From NCBI GenBank assembly GCA_964036275.1, contig OZ038434.1, forward strand, positions 19,643,879-19,707,878: a DNA stretch of 64,000 bases. Direction: 5' to 3'. The translations under genes were made by a program, and so were the position numbers. The notes under the pieces were generated by a model, which worked only from the letters and a program-made list of their open reading frames with translations, had not been told where the DNA came from and ran no database searches. Positions 38,317 to 51,679 of this stretch are shown piece by piece (within the stretch, counting starts at the first letter, position 1; every line of letters starts with the position of its first letter). The DNA comes from Litoditis marina (lineage: Eukaryota; Nematoda; Chromadorea; Rhabditida; Rhabditidae).

Positions 38317-41300
38317 TCAGTACACGCACGTGAGGGTGAAATAGAGTTGTCTGAAAATGAACGAATTACTGTAGTGAACTGATGCACTGGAACCTTCTCT
38401 AACAATATTTTTATTCAGTTTTCTGTATTTGTGGTGTTGAGAATATAAAGATGTCTTGAGGTTTCTGCGGATTTCGGATGCGATACGTCGGTCAGTACAC
38501 GCACGTGAGGGTGAAATAGAGTTGTCTAAACATGAACGAATTACTGTAGTGAACTGATGATCTGGAACTTTGTCTAACAATACTTTTATTCAGTTTTCTG
38601 TATTTGTGGTGATGAGAAGATAAAGATGTCGTGAGGTTTCTGCGGTGTTCGGATGCGATACGTCGGTCAGTACACGCACGTGAGGGTGAAATAGAGTTGT
38701 CTAAACATGAACGAATTACTGTAGTGAACTGATGATCTGGAGCCTTGTCTAACAATACTTTTATTCAGTTTTCTGTATTTGTGGTGATGAGAAGATAAAG
38801 ATGTCGTGAGGTTTCTGCGGTGTTCGGATGCGATACGTCGGTCAGTACACGCACGTGAGGGTGAAATAGAGTTGTCTGAACATGAACGAATTACTGTAGT
38901 GAACTGATGATCTGGAACTTTGTCTAACAATACTTTTATTCAGTTTTCTGTATTTGTGGTGATGAGAAGATAAAGATGTCGTGAGGTGTCTGCGGTGTTC
39001 GGATGCGATACGTCGTTCAGTACACGCACGTGAGGGTGAAATAGAGTTGTCTAAACATGAACGAATTACTGTAGTGAACTGATGATCTGGAACCTTGCTT
39101 AACAATACTTTTATTCAGTTTTCTGTATGTGTGGTGTTGAGAATATAGAGATGTCTTGAGGTTTCTGCGAATTTCGGATGCGATACGTCAATCAGTACAC
39201 GCACGTGAGGGTGAAATAGAGTTGTCTGAAAATGAACGAATTACTGTAGTGAACTGATGCACTGGAACCTTCTCTAACAATATTTTTATTCAGTTTTCTG
39301 TATTTGTGGTGTTGAGAATATAAAGATGTCTTGAGGTTTCTGCGGATTTCGGATGCGATACGTCGGTCAGTACACGCACGTGAGGGTGAAATAGAGTTGT
39401 CTAAACATGAACGAATTACTGTAGTGAACTGATGATCTGGAACTTTGTCTAACAATACTTTTATTCAGTTTTCTGTATTTGTGGTGATGAGAAGATAAAG
39501 ATGTCGTGAGGTTTCTGCGGTGTTCGGATGCGATACGTCGGTCAGTACACGCACGTGAGGGTGAACTAGAGTTGTCTAAACATGAACGAATTACTGTAGT
39601 GAACTTATGCTCTGGAACCTTCTCTAACAATACTTTTATTCAGTTTTCTGTATGTGTGGTGTTGAGAATATAGAGATGTCTTGAGGTTTCTGCGAATTTC
39701 GGATGCGATACGTCAATCAGTACACGCACGTGAGGGTGAAATAGAGTTGTCTGAAAATGAACGAATTACTGTAGTGAACTGATGCACTGGAACCTTCTCT
39801 AACAATATTTTTATTCAGTTTTCTGTATTTGTGGTGTTGAGAATATAAAGATGTCTTGAGGTTTCTGCGGATTTCGGATGCGATACGTCGGTCAGTACAC
39901 GCACGTGAGGGTGAAATAGAGTTGTCTAAACATGAACAAATTACTGTAGTGAACTGATGATCTGGAACTTTGTCTAACAATACTTTTATTCAGTTTTCTG
40001 TATTTGTGGTGATGAGAAGATAAAGATGTCGTGAGGTTTCTGCGGTGTTCGGATGCGATACGTCGGTCAGTACACGCACGTGAGGGTGAAATAGAGTTGT
40101 CTAAACATGAACGAATTACTGTAGTGAACTGATGATCTGGAACTTTGTCTAACAATATTTTTATTCAGTTTTCTGTATTTGTGGTGTTGAGAATATAAAG
40201 ATGTCTTGAGGTTTCTGCGGATTTCGGATGCGATACGTCGGTCAGTACACGCACGTGAGGGTGAAATAGAGTTGTCTAAACATGAACGAATTACTGTAGT
40301 GAACTGATGATCTGGAACTTTGTCTAACAATACTTTTATTCAGTTTTCTGTATTTGTGGTGATGAGAAGATAAAGATGTCGTGAGGTTTCTGCGGTGTTC
40401 GGATGCGATACGTCGGTCAGTACACGCACGTGAGGGTGAAATAGAGTTGTCTAAACATGAACGAATTACTGTAGTGAACTGATGATCTGGAGCCTTGTCT
40501 AACAATACTTTTATTCAGTTTTCTGTATTTGTGGTGATGAGAAGATAAAGATGTCGTGAGGTTTCTGCGGTGTTCGGATGCGATACGTCGGTCAGTACAC
40601 GCACGTGAGGGTGAAATAGAGTTGTCTGAACATGAACGAATTACTGTAGTGAACTGATGATCTGGAACTTTGTCTAACAATACTTTTATTCAGTTTTCTG
40701 TATTTGTGGTGATGAGAAGATAAAGATGTCGTGAGGTTTCTGCGGTGTTCGGATGCGATACGTCGTTCAGTACACGCACGTGAGGGTGAAATAGAGTTGT
40801 CTAAACATGAACGAATTACTGTAGTGAACTGATGATCTGGAACTTTGTCTAACAATACTTTTATTCAGTTTTCTGTATTTGTGGTGATGAGAAGATAAAG
40901 ATGTCGTGAGGTTTCTGCGGTGTTCGGATGCGATACGTCGGTCAGTACACGCACGTGAGGGTGAAATAGAGTTGTCTAAACATGAACGAATTACTGTAGT
41001 GAACTTATGCTCTGGAACCTTCTCTAACAATACTTTTATTCAGTTTTCTGTATGTGTGGTGTTGAGAATATAGAGATGTCTTGAGGTTTCTGCGAATTTC
41101 GGATGCGATACGTCAATCAGTACACGCACGTGAGGGTGAAATAGAGTTGTCTGAAAATGAACGAATTACTGTAGTGAACTGATGCACTGGAACCTTCTCT
41201 AACAATATTTTTATTCAGTTTTCTGTATTTGTGGTGTTGAGAATATAAAGATGTCTTGAGGTTTCTGCGGATTTCGGATGCGATACGTCGGTCAGTACAC

Positions 41301-44300
41301 GCACGTGAGGGTGAAATAGAGTTGTCTAAACATGAACAAATTACTGTAGTGAACTGATGATCTGGAACTTTGTCTAACAATACTTTTATTCAGTTTTCTG
41401 TATTTGTGGTGATGAGAAGATAAAGATGTCGTGAGGTTTCTGCGGTGTTCGGATGCGATACGTCGGTCAGTACACGCACGTGAGGGTGAAATAGAGTTGT
41501 CTAAACATGAACGAAATACTGTAGTGAACTGATGATCTGGAGCCTTGTCTAACAATACTTTTATTCAGTTTTCTGTATTTGTGGTGATGAGAAGATAAAG
41601 ATGTCGTGAGGTTTCTGCGGTGTTCGGATGCGATACGTCGGTCAGTACACGCACGTGAGGGTGAAATAGAGTTGTCTAAACATGAACGAATTACTGTAGT
41701 GAACTGATGATCTGGAACTTTGTCTAACAATACTTTTATTCAGTTTTCTGTATTTGTGGTGATGAGAAGATAAAGATGTCGTGAGGTTTCTGCGGTGTTC
41801 GGATGCGATACGTCGGTCAGTACACGCACGTGAGGGTGAAATAGAGTTGTCTAAACATGAACGAATTACTGTAGTGAACTTATGCTCTGGAACCTTCTCT
41901 AACAATACTTTTATTCAGTTTTCTGTATGTGTGGTGTTGAGAATATAGAGATGTCTTGAGGTTTCTGCGAATTTCGGATGCGATACGTCAATCAGTACAC
42001 GCACGTGAGGGTGAAATAGAGTTGTCTGAAAATGAACGAATTACTGTAGTGAACTGATGCACTGGAACCTTCTCTAACAATATTTTTATTCAGTTTTCTG
42101 TATTTGTGGTGTTGAGAATATAAAGATGTCTTGAGGTTTCTGCGGATTTCGGATGCGATACGTCGGTCAGTACACGCACGTGAGGGTGAAATAGAGTTGT
42201 CTAAACATGAACGAATTACTGTAGTGAACTGATGATCTGGAACTCTGTCTAACAATACTTTTATTCAGTTTTCTGTATTTGTGGTGATGAGAAGATAAAG
42301 ATGTCGTGAGGTTTCTGCGGTGTTCGGATGCGATACGTCGGTCAGTACACGCACGTGAGGGTGAAATAGAGTTGTCTAAACATGAACGAATTACTGTAGT
42401 AAACTTATGCTCTGGAACCTTCTCTAACAATACTTTTATTCAGTTTTCTGTATGTGTGGTGTTGAGAATATAGAGATGTCTTGAGGTTTCTGCGAATTTC
42501 GGATGCGATACGTCAATCAGTACACGCACGTGAGGGTGAAATAGAGTTGTCTGAAAATGAACGAATTACTGTAGTGAACTGATGCACTGGAACCTTCTCT
42601 AACAATATTTTTATTCAGTTTTCTGTATTTGTGGTGTTGAGAATATAAAGATGTCTTGAGGTTTCTGCGGATTTCGGATGCGATACGTCGGTCAGTACAC
42701 GCACGTGAGGGTGAAATAGAGTTGTCTAAACATGAACGAATTACTGTAGTGAACTGATGATCTGGAACTTTGTCTAACAATACTTTTATTCAGTTTTCTG
42801 TATTTGTGGTGATGAGAAGATAAAGATGTCGTGAGGTTTCTGCGGTGTTCGGATGCGATACGTCGGTCAGTACACGCACGTGAGGGTGAAATAGAGTTGT
42901 CTAAACATGAACGAAATACTGTAGTGAACTGATGATCTGGAGCCTTGTCTAACAATACTTTTATTCAGTTTTCTGTATTTGTGGTGATGAGAAGATAAAG
43001 ATGTCGTGAGGTTTCTGCGGTGTTCGGATGCGATACGTCGGTCAGTACACGCACGTGAGGGTGAAATAGAGTTGTCTAAACATGAACGAATTACTGTAGT
43101 GAACTGATGATCTGGAACTTTGTCTAACAATACTTTTATTCAGTTTTCTGTATTTGTGGTGATGAGAAGATAAAGATGTCGTGAGGTTTCTGCGGTGTTC
43201 GGATGCGATACGTCGTTCAGTACACGCACGTGAGGGTGAAATAGAGTTGTCTAAACATGAACGAATTACTGTAGTGAACTGATGATCTGGAACTTTGTCT
43301 AACAATACTTTTATTCAGTTTTCTGTATTTGTGGTGATGAGAAGATAAAGATGTCGTGAGGTTTCTGCGGTGTTCGGATGCGATACGTCGGTCAGTACAC
43401 GCACGTGAGGGTGAAATAGAGTTGTCTAAACATGAACGAATTACTGTAGTGAACTTATGCTCTGGAACCTTCTCTAACAATACTTTTATTCAGTTTTCTG
43501 TATGTGTGGTGTTGAGAATATAGAGATGTCTTGAGGTTTCTGCGAATTTCGGATGCGATACGTCAATCAGTACACGCACGTGAGGGTGAAATAGAGTTGT
43601 CTGAAAATGAACGAATTACTGTAGTGAACTGATGCACTGGAACCTTCTCTAACAATATTTTTATTCAGTTTTCTGTATTTGTGGTGTTGAGAATATAAAG
43701 ATGTCTTGAGGTTTCTGCGGATTTCGGATGCGATACGTCGGTCAGTACACGCACGTGAGGGTGAAATAGAGTTGTCTAAACATGAACGAATTACTGTAGT
43801 GAACTGATGATCTGGAACTTTGTCTAACAATACTTTTATTCAGTTTTCTGTATTTGTGGTGATGAGAAGATAAAGATGTCGTGAGGTTCTGCGGTGTTCG
43901 GATGCGATACGTCGGTCAGTACACGCACGTGAGGGTGAAATAGAGTTGTCTAAACATGAACGAATTACTGTAGTGAACTTATGCTCTGGAACCTTCTCTA
44001 ACAATACTTTTATTCAGTTTTCTGTATGTGTGGTGTTGAGAATATAGAGATGTCTTGAGGTTTCTGCGAATTTCGGATGCGATACGTCAATCAGTACACG
44101 CACGTGAGGGTGAAATAGAGTTGTCTGAAAATGAACGAATTACTGTAGTGAACTGATGCACTGGAACCTTCTCTAACAATATTTTTATTCAGTTTTCTGT
44201 ACTTGTGGTGTTGAGAATATAAAGATGTCTTGAGGTTTCTGCGGATTTCGGATGCGATACGTCGGTCAGTACACGCACGTGAGGGTGAAATAGAGTTGTC

Positions 44301-47300
44301 TAAACATGAACGAATTACTGTAGTGAACTGATGATCTGGAACTTTGTCTAACAATACTTTTATTCAGTTTTCTGTATTTGTGGTGATGAGAAGATAAAGA
44401 TGTCGTGAGGTTTCTGCGGTGTTCGGATGCGATACGTCGGTCAGTACACGCACGTGAGGGTGAAATAGAGTTGTCTAAACATGAACGAAATACTGTAGTG
44501 AACTGATGATCTGGAGCCTTGTCTAACAATACTTTTATTCAGTTTTCTGTATTTGTGGTGATGAGAAGATAAAGATGTCGTGAGGTTTCTGCGGTGTTCG
44601 GATGCGATACGTCGGTCAGTACACGCACGTGAGGGTGAAATAGAGTTGTCTAAACATGAACGAATTACTGTAGTGAACTGATGATCTGGAACTTTGTCTA
44701 ACAATACTTTTATTCAGTTTTCTGTATTTGTGGTGATGAGAAGATAAAGATGTCGTGAGGTTTCTGCGGTGTTCGGATGCGATACGTCGTTCAGTACACG
44801 CACGTGAGGGTGAAATAGAGTTGTCTAAACATGAACGAATTACTGTAGTGAACTGATGATCTGGAACTTTGTCTAACAATACTTTTATTCAGTTTTCTGT
44901 ATTTGTGGTGATGAGAAGATAAAGATGTCGTGAGGTTTCTGCGGTGTTCGGATGCGATACGTCGGTCAGTACACGCACGTGAGGGTGAAATAGAGTTGTC
45001 TAAACATGAACGAATTACTGTAGTGAACTTATGCTCTGGAACCTTCTCTAACAATACTTTTATTCAGTTTTCTGTATGTGTTGGTGTTGAGAATATAGAG
45101 ATGTCTTGAGGTTTCTGCGAATTTTCGGATGCGATACGTCAATCAGTACACGCACGTGAGGGTGAAATAGAGTTGTCTGAAAATGAACGAATTACTGTAG
45201 TGAACTGATGCACTGGAACCTTCTCTAACAATATTTTTATTCAGTTTTTCTGTATTTGTGGTGTTGAGAATATAAAGATGTCTTGAGGTTTCTGCGGATT
45301 TCGGATGCGATACGTCGGTCAGTACACGCACGTGAGGGTGAAATAGAGTTGTCGAAACATGAACGAATTACTGTAGTGAACTGATGATCTGGAACTTTGT
45401 CTAACAATACTTTTTATTCAGTTTTCTGTATTTGTGGTGATGAGAAGATAAAGATGTCGTGAGGTTTCTGCGGTGTTTGGATGCGATACGTCGTTCAGTA
45501 CACGCACGTGAGGGTGAAATAGAGTTGTCTAAACATGAACGAATTACTGTAGTGAACTGATGATCTGGAACTTTGTCTAACAATACTTTTATTCAGTTTT
45601 CTGTATTTGTGGTGATGAGAAGATAAAGATGTCGTGAGGTTTCTGCGGTGTTCGGATGCGATACGTCGGTCAGTACACGCACGTGAGGGTGAAATAGAGT
45701 TGTCTAAACATGAACGAATTACTGTAGTGAACTTATGCTCTGGAAACCTTCTCTAACAATACTTTTATTCAGTTTTCTGTATGTGTGGTGTTGAGAATAT
45801 AGAGATGTCTTGAGGTTTCTGCGAATTTCGGATGCGATACGTCAATCAGTACACGCACGTGAGGGTGAAATAGAGTTGTCTGAAAATGAACGAATTACTG
45901 TAGTGAACTGATGCACTGGAACCTTCTCTAACAATATTTTTATTCAGTTTTCTGTATTTGTGGTGTTGAGAATATAAAGATGTCTTGAGGTTTCTGCGGA
46001 TTTCGGATGCGATACGTCGGTCAGTACACGCACGTGAGGGTGAAATAGAGTTGTCTAAACATGAACGAATTACTGTAGTGAACTGATGATCTGGAACTTT
46101 GTCTAACAATACTTTTATTCAGTTTTCTGTATTTGTGGTGATGAGAAGATAAAGATGTCGTGAGGTTTCTGCGGTGTTCGGATGCGATACGTCGGTCAGT
46201 ACACGCACGTGAGGGTGAAATAGAGTTGTCTAAACATGAACGAATTACTGTAGTGAACTTATGCTCTGGAACCTTCTCTAACAATACTTTTATTCAGTTT
46301 TCTGTATGTGTGGTGTTGAGAATATAGAGATGTCTTGAGGTTTCTGCGAATTTCGGATGCGATACGTCAATCAGTACACGCACGTGAGGGTGAAATAGAG
46401 TTGTCTGAAAATGAACGAATTTACTGTAGTGAACTGATGCACTGGAAACCTTCTCTAACAATATTTTTATTCAGTTTTCTGTACTTGTGGTGTTGAGAAT
46501 ATAAAGATGTCTTGAGGTTTCTGCGGATTTCGGATGCGATACGTCGGTCAGTACACGCACGTGAGGGTGAAATAGAGTTGTCTAAACATGAACGAATTAC
46601 TGTAGTGAACTGATGATCTGGAACTTTGTCTAACAATACTTTTATTCAGTTTTCTGTATTTGTGGTGATGAGAAGATAAAGATGTCGTGAGGTTTCTGCG
46701 GTGTTCGGATGCGATACGTCGGTCAGTGACACGCACGTGAGGGTGAAATAGAGTTGTCTAAACATGAACGAAATACTGTAGTGAACTGATGATCTGGAGC
46801 CTTGTCTAACAATACTTTTATTCAGTTTTCTGTATTTGTGGTGATGAGAAGATAAAGATGTCGTGAGGTTTCTGCGGTGTTCGGATGCGATACGTCGGTC
46901 AGTACACGCACGTGAGGGTGAAATAGAGTTGTCTAAACATGAACGAATTACTGTAGTGAACTGATGATCTGGAACTTGTCTAACAATACTTTTATTCAGT
47001 TTTCTGTATTTGTGGTGATGAGAAGATAAAGATGTCGTGAGGTTTCTGCGGTGTTCGGATGCGATACGTCGTTCAGTACACGCACGTGAGGGTGAAATAG
47101 AGTTGTCTAAACATGAACGAATTACTGTAGTGAACTGATGATCTGGAACTTTGTCTAACAATACTTTTATTCAGTTTTCTGTATTTGTGGTGATGAGAAG
47201 ATAAAGATGTCGTGAGGTTTCTGCGGTGTTCGGATGCGATACGTCGGTCAGTACACGCACGTGAGGGTGAAATAGAGTTGTCTAAACATGAACGAATTAC

Positions 47301-49613
47301 TGTAGTGAACTTATGCTCTGGAACCTTCTCTAACAATACTTTTATTCAGTTTTTCTGTATGTGTGGTGTTGAGAATATAGAGATGTCTTGAGGTTTCTGC
47401 GAATTTCGGATGCGATACGTCAATCAGTACACGCACGTGAGGGTGAAATAGAGTTGTCTGAAAATGAACGAATTACTGTAGTGAACTGATGCACTGGAAC
47501 CTTCTCTAACAATATTTTTATTCAGTTTTCTGTATTTGTGGTGTTGAGAATATAAAGATGTCTTGAGGTTTCTGCGGATTTCGGATGCGATACGTCGGTC
47601 AGTACACGCACGTGAGGGTGAAATAGAGTTGTCTAAACATGAACGAATTACTGTAGTGAACTGATGATCTGGAACTTTGTCTAACAATACTTTTATTCAG
47701 TTTTCTGTATTTGTGGTGATGAGAAGATAAAGATGTCGTGAGGTTTCTGCGGTGTTCGGATGCGATACGTCGGTCAGTACACGCACGTGAGGGTGAAATA
47801 GAGTTGTCTAAACATGAACGAAATACTGTAGTGAACTGATGATCTGGAGCCTTGTCTAACAATACTTTTATTCAGTTTTCTGTATTTGTGGTGATGAGAA
47901 GATAAAGATGTCGTGAGGTTTCTGCGGTGTTCGGATGCGATACGTCGGTCAGTACACGCACGTGAGGGTGAAATAGAGTTGTCTAAACATGAACGAATTA
48001 CTGTAGTGAACTGATGATCTGGAACTTTGTCTAACAATACTTTTTATTCAGTTTTCTGTATTTGTGGTGATGAGAAGATAAAGATGTCGTGAGGTTTCTG
48101 CGGTGTTCGGATGCGATACGTCGTTCAGTACACGCACGTGAGGGTGAAATAGAGTTGTCTAAACATGAACGAATTACTGTAGTGAACTGATGATCTGGAA
48201 CTTTGTCTAACAATACTTTTATTCAGTTTTCTGTATTTGTGGTGATGAGAAGATAAAGATGTCGTGAGGTTTCTGCGGTGGTTCGGATGCGATACGTCGG
48301 TCAGTACACGCACGTGAGGGTGAAATAGAGTTGTCTAAACATGAACGAATTACTGTAGTGAACTTATGCTCTGGAACCTTCTCTAACAATACTTTTATTC
48401 AGTTTTCTGTATGTGTGGTGTTGAGAATATAGAGATGTCTTGAGGTTTCTGCGAATTTCGGATGCGATACGTCAATCAGTACATGCACGTGAGGGTGAAA
48501 TAGAGTTGTCTGAAAATGAACGAATTACTGTAGTGAACTGATGCACTGGAACCTTCTCTAACAATATTTTTATTCAGTTTTCTGTATTTGTGGTGTTGAG
48601 AATATAAAGATGTCTTGAGGTTTCTGCGGATTTCGGATGCGATACGTCGGTCAGTACACGCACGTGAGGGTGAAATAGAGTTGTCTAAACATGAACGAAT
48701 TACTGTAGTGAACTGATGATCTGGAAACTTTGTCTAACAATACTTTTATTCAGTCCTTCTGTATTTGTGGTGATGAGAAGATAAAGATGTCGTGAGGTTT
48801 CTGCGGTGTTCGGATGCGATACGTCGGTCAGTACACGCACGTGAGGGTGAAATAGAGTTGTCTAAACATGAACGAATTACTGTAGTGAACTGATGATCTG
48901 GAGCCTTGTCTAACAATACTTTTATTCAGTTTTCTGTATGTGTGGTGTTGAGAATATAGAGATGTCTTGAGGTTTCTGCGAATTTCGGATGCGATACGTC
49001 GGTCAGTACACGCACGTGAGGGTGAAATAGAGTTGTCTGAAAATGAACGAATTACTGTAGTGAACTGATGCACTGGAACCTTCTCTAACAATATTTTTAT
49101 TCAGTTTTCTGTATTTGTGGTGTTGAGAATATAAAGATGTCTTGAGGTTTCTGCGGATTTCGGATGCGATACGTCAGTCAGTACACGCACGTGAGGGTGA
49201 AATAGAGTTGTCTAAACATGAACGAATTACTGTAGTGAACTGAGGATCTGGAGCCTTGTCTAACAATACTTTTATTCAGTTTTCTGTATTTGTGGTAATG
49301 AGAAGATAAAGATGTCGTGAGGTTTCTGCGGATTTCGGATGCGATACGTCGGTCAGTACACGCACATGAGGGTGAAATGGAGTTGTCTAAACATGAACAA
49401 ATTACTGTAGTGAACTGATGATCTGGAACCTTGTCTAACAATACTTTTATTTAGTTTTCTGTATTTGTGGTAGTGAGAAGATAAAGATGTCGTGAGGTTT
49501 TCTGCGGATTTCGGATGCGATACGTCGTTCAGTACACGCACGTGAGGGTGAAATAGAGTTGTCTAAACATGAACGAATTACTGTAGTGAACTGATGATCT
49601 GAAACTTTGTCTA
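38317..49613 (-). repeat. Highly homogenised satellite A zone with a recurring anchor monomer
   Basis: An anchor pair recurs throughout: a monomer with gtctgaaaatgaacg and caatatttttattcag next to one with tatgtgtggtgttgag and cgtcaatcag. It lies at 38317, 39192, 39717, 41117, 41992, 42517, 43567, 44091, 45143, 45846, about 46372, 47424 and about 48474. Spacings are close to 3, 4, 5, 6 or 8 monomers (525-1400 bp). Between anchors lie one to six nearly identical gtgatgagaag monomers. Such variable multiples indicate repeated unequal exchange among monomers too similar to keep register. This is the least diverged part of satellite A, as expected near the most active part of an array. Confidence 0.82.
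45075..48760. other. Cluster of one-base indels in otherwise identical monomers
   Basis: Monomers here carry many single-base changes not seen in their copies at 38.3-45.0 kb: gtgttggtg (45080), attttcgg (45121), cagtttttctg (45244), cttttt in place of ctttt (45410 and 48040), ggaaacc (45743 and 46445), gaatttac (46428), cagtgacacg (46728), aacttgtc with a lost t (46972), ggtggttcgg (48279) and cagtccttctg (48754). Most are homopolymer or short-repeat length changes. That pattern fits uncorrected long-read error better than mutation, but I cannot exclude real variation. Confidence 0.65.
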
Positions 49614-49618
49614 AGACA
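49611..49618. other. Junction between satellite A and satellite B
   Basis: Reverse satellite A (actttgtctaa) passes directly into forward satellite B (gacaaaaagtaaacagg). Satellite A normally continues caatac and satellite B is normally preceded by cctgaa, so the two bases aa at 49613-49614 fit both. There is no transposon, duplication or unique DNA between them. Confidence 0.88.
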
Positions 49619-50187
49619 AAAAGTAAACAGGTTGTCCAATTTTTGTCCCGAGGAAATGTTTTCAACATCCTTGAGGACAAAAAGTGGACAGATTGTCCAG
49701 TTTTTGTCCCGAGGTAATGTTTTCAACATCCTTGAGGACAAAAGATGGACAGATTGTCCAGTTGGTTTCCTGAAGACAAAAAGTAAACAGGTTGTCCAAT
49801 TTTTGTCCCGAAGAAATGTTTTCAACATCCTTGGGGACAGAAAGTGGACAGATTGTCCAATTTTTGTCCCAAGGTAATGTTTTCAACATCCTTGAGGACA
49901 AAAGGTGGACAGATTGTCCAGTTGGTTTCCTGAAGACAAAAAGTGAACAGGTCGTCCAATTTTTGTCCCGAGGAAATGTTTTCAACATCCTTGAGGACAA
50001 AAAGTGAACAGATTGTCCAATTTTTGTCCCGAGGTAATGTTTTCAACATCCTTGAGGACAAAAGGTGGGCAGATTGTCCAGTCCAGTTGGTTTCCTGAAG
50101 ACAAAAAGTAAACAGGTTGTCCAATTTTTGTCCCGAGGAAAGTTTTTCAATATCCGTGAGGGCAAAAAGTGGACAGATTGTCCAGTT

Positions 50188-50427
50188 TGGCCGAGTGGTC
50201 AAGTGGTTAGCGTTCGGCTGTCGCTCCACAGACCTGAGTTCGATCCCCGCTCGCCGCGGTATCTGTCTGGCGGACCGCATGAGCTGGTTACAAAGCTCAC
50301 CCATGCCTATCTCCACCCTCTACGGACAGTCCTTCTACGGTTGATATATGATTTGTGTGTGATTATGTAATTTTTCTCAATAAAGCACACGGCTGAAATA
50401 GTTGCCGTAAAAGATTATTATTATATT
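50188..50427 (+). mobile_element. tRNA-derived SINE copy 1, embedded in satellite B
   Basis: The tRNA-like head at 50189-50255 has an A-box-like tggtcaagtgg (50196-50206) and a B-box-like region (50237-50247, agttcgatccc, one base off the ggttcgatccc of the other copies). Ends ggccgag and ctcgcc can pair as an acceptor stem with one bulge. The loop ctgtcgc resembles a tRNA-Asp anticodon loop, but its stem is poor. A tRNA-unrelated body follows, with caataaagc near 50380 and a tail of att repeats. This is the standard tRNA-SINE plan. It is probably not a working tRNA gene: the head is only 67 nt and the stems are degraded. No clear target-site duplication is visible. Confidence 0.8.
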
Positions 50428-51439
50428 GTTTCCTGAAGACAAAAAGTAAACAGGTTGTCCAATTTTTGTCCCGAGGAAAGTTTTTCAATATCCTTGAGGA
50501 CAAAAGGTGGACAGATTGTCCAATTTTTGTCCCGAGGTAATGTTTTCAACATCCTTGAGGACAAAAAGATGGACAGATTGTCCAGTTGGTTTCCTGAAGA
50601 CAAAAAGTAAACATGTTGTCCAATTTTTGTCCCGAAGAAATGTTTTTCAACATCCTTGGGGACAGAAAGTGGACAGATTGTCCAATTTTTGTCCCAAGGT
50701 AATGTTTTCAACATCCTTGAGGACAAAAGGTGGACAGATTGTCCAGTTGGTTTCCTGAAGACAAAAAGTAAACAGGTTGTCCAATTTTTTGTCCCGAAGA
50801 AATGTTTTCAACATCCTTGGGGACAGAAAGTGGACAGATTGTCCAATTTTTGTCCCAAGGTAATGTTTTCAACATCCTTGAGGACAAAAGGTGGACAGAT
50901 TGTCCAGTTGGTTTCCTGAAGACAAAAAGTGAACAGGTCGTCCAATTTTTGTCCCGAGGAAATGTTTTCAACATCCTTGAGGACAAAAAGTGAACAGATT
51001 GTCCAATTTTTGTCCCGAGGTAATGTTTTCAACATCCTTGAGGACAAAAGGTGGACAGATTGTCCAGTCCAGTTGGTTTCCTGAAGACAAAAAGTAAACA
51101 GGTTGTCCAATTTTTGTCCCGAGGAAAGTTTTTCAATATCCTTGAGGACAAAAGGTGGACAGATTGTCCAGTTGGTTTCCTGAAGACAAAAAGTGAACAG
51201 GTCGTCCAATTTTTGTCCCGAGGAAATGTTTTCAACATCCTTGAGGACAAAAAGTGAACAGATTGTCCAATTTTTGTCCCGAGGTAATGTTTTCAACATC
51301 CTTGAGGACAAAAGGTGGGCAGATTGTCCAGTCCAGTTGGTTTCCTGAAGACAAAAAGTAAACAGGTTTGTCCAATTTTTGTCCCGAGGAAAGTTTTTCA
51401 ATATCCTTGAGGACAAAAAGTGGGACAGATTGTCCAGTT

Positions 51440-51679
51440 TGGCCGAGTGGTCAAGTGGTTAGCGTTCGGCTGTCGCTCCACAGACCTGGGTTCGATCCCC
51501 GCTCGCCGCGGTATCTGTCTGGCGGACCGTATGAGCTGGTTACAAAGCTCACCCATGCCTATCTCCACCCCTCTACGGACAGTCCTTCTACGGTTGATAT
51601 ATGATTTGTGTGTGATTATGTAATTTTCTCAATAAAGCACACGGCTGAAATAGTTGCCGTAAAAGATTATTATAATATT
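51440..51679 (+). mobile_element. tRNA-derived SINE copy 2, embedded in satellite B
   Basis: Head at 51441-51507 with an intact B box, ggttcgatccc. Body nearly identical to copy 1, with gaccgtatgag where others have gaccgcatgag, and a tail of attattataatatt. Same flanks as copy 1, so it was copied with the satellite and not inserted anew. Confidence 0.82.

Larger units (their letters stand above)
20550..49613 (-). repeat. Satellite A, reverse-oriented array, second part
   Basis: About 166 monomers of the 175-bp family, all in reverse orientation. From about 22 kb on, monomers with gtgatgagaagataaagatgtcgtgagg and gcggtgttcggatgcg become common, and the older atagagatgtcttgagg type thins out, so the array is zoned by variant. 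One monomer at about 37668 has lost a few bases (gaacgaacgaaaaactgatg). No gene, RNA or other insertion is visible in these 29 kb. The array ends inside a monomer at cttgtctaa, joined to satellite B. Confidence 0.96.

Noticed and set aside
1..49613. Hundreds of open frames of 60-261 codons in satellite A, as possible genes
   Set aside because: They recur with the 175-bp period in shifting frames, differ by frame-breaking indels between copies, and end wherever the period closes the frame. No recognisable domain, no upstream signals.
1..49613. CENP-B box in satellite A
   Set aside because: The closest match, ttcgcagaaacctc, has TTCG and the central A but lacks the CGGG half, and the other TTCG sites fit worse. 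Not enough to claim a box.
50189..50255. Functional tRNA-Asp gene
   Set aside because: The head is only 67 nt, the anticodon stem and T stem have mismatches, copy 1 has a changed B box, and a SINE body and att tail follow directly. A SINE head is the better reading.
50370..50400. caataaagc as a gene polyadenylation signal
   Set aside because: It lies in the SINE body, is repeated in all copies and has no coding region upstream.
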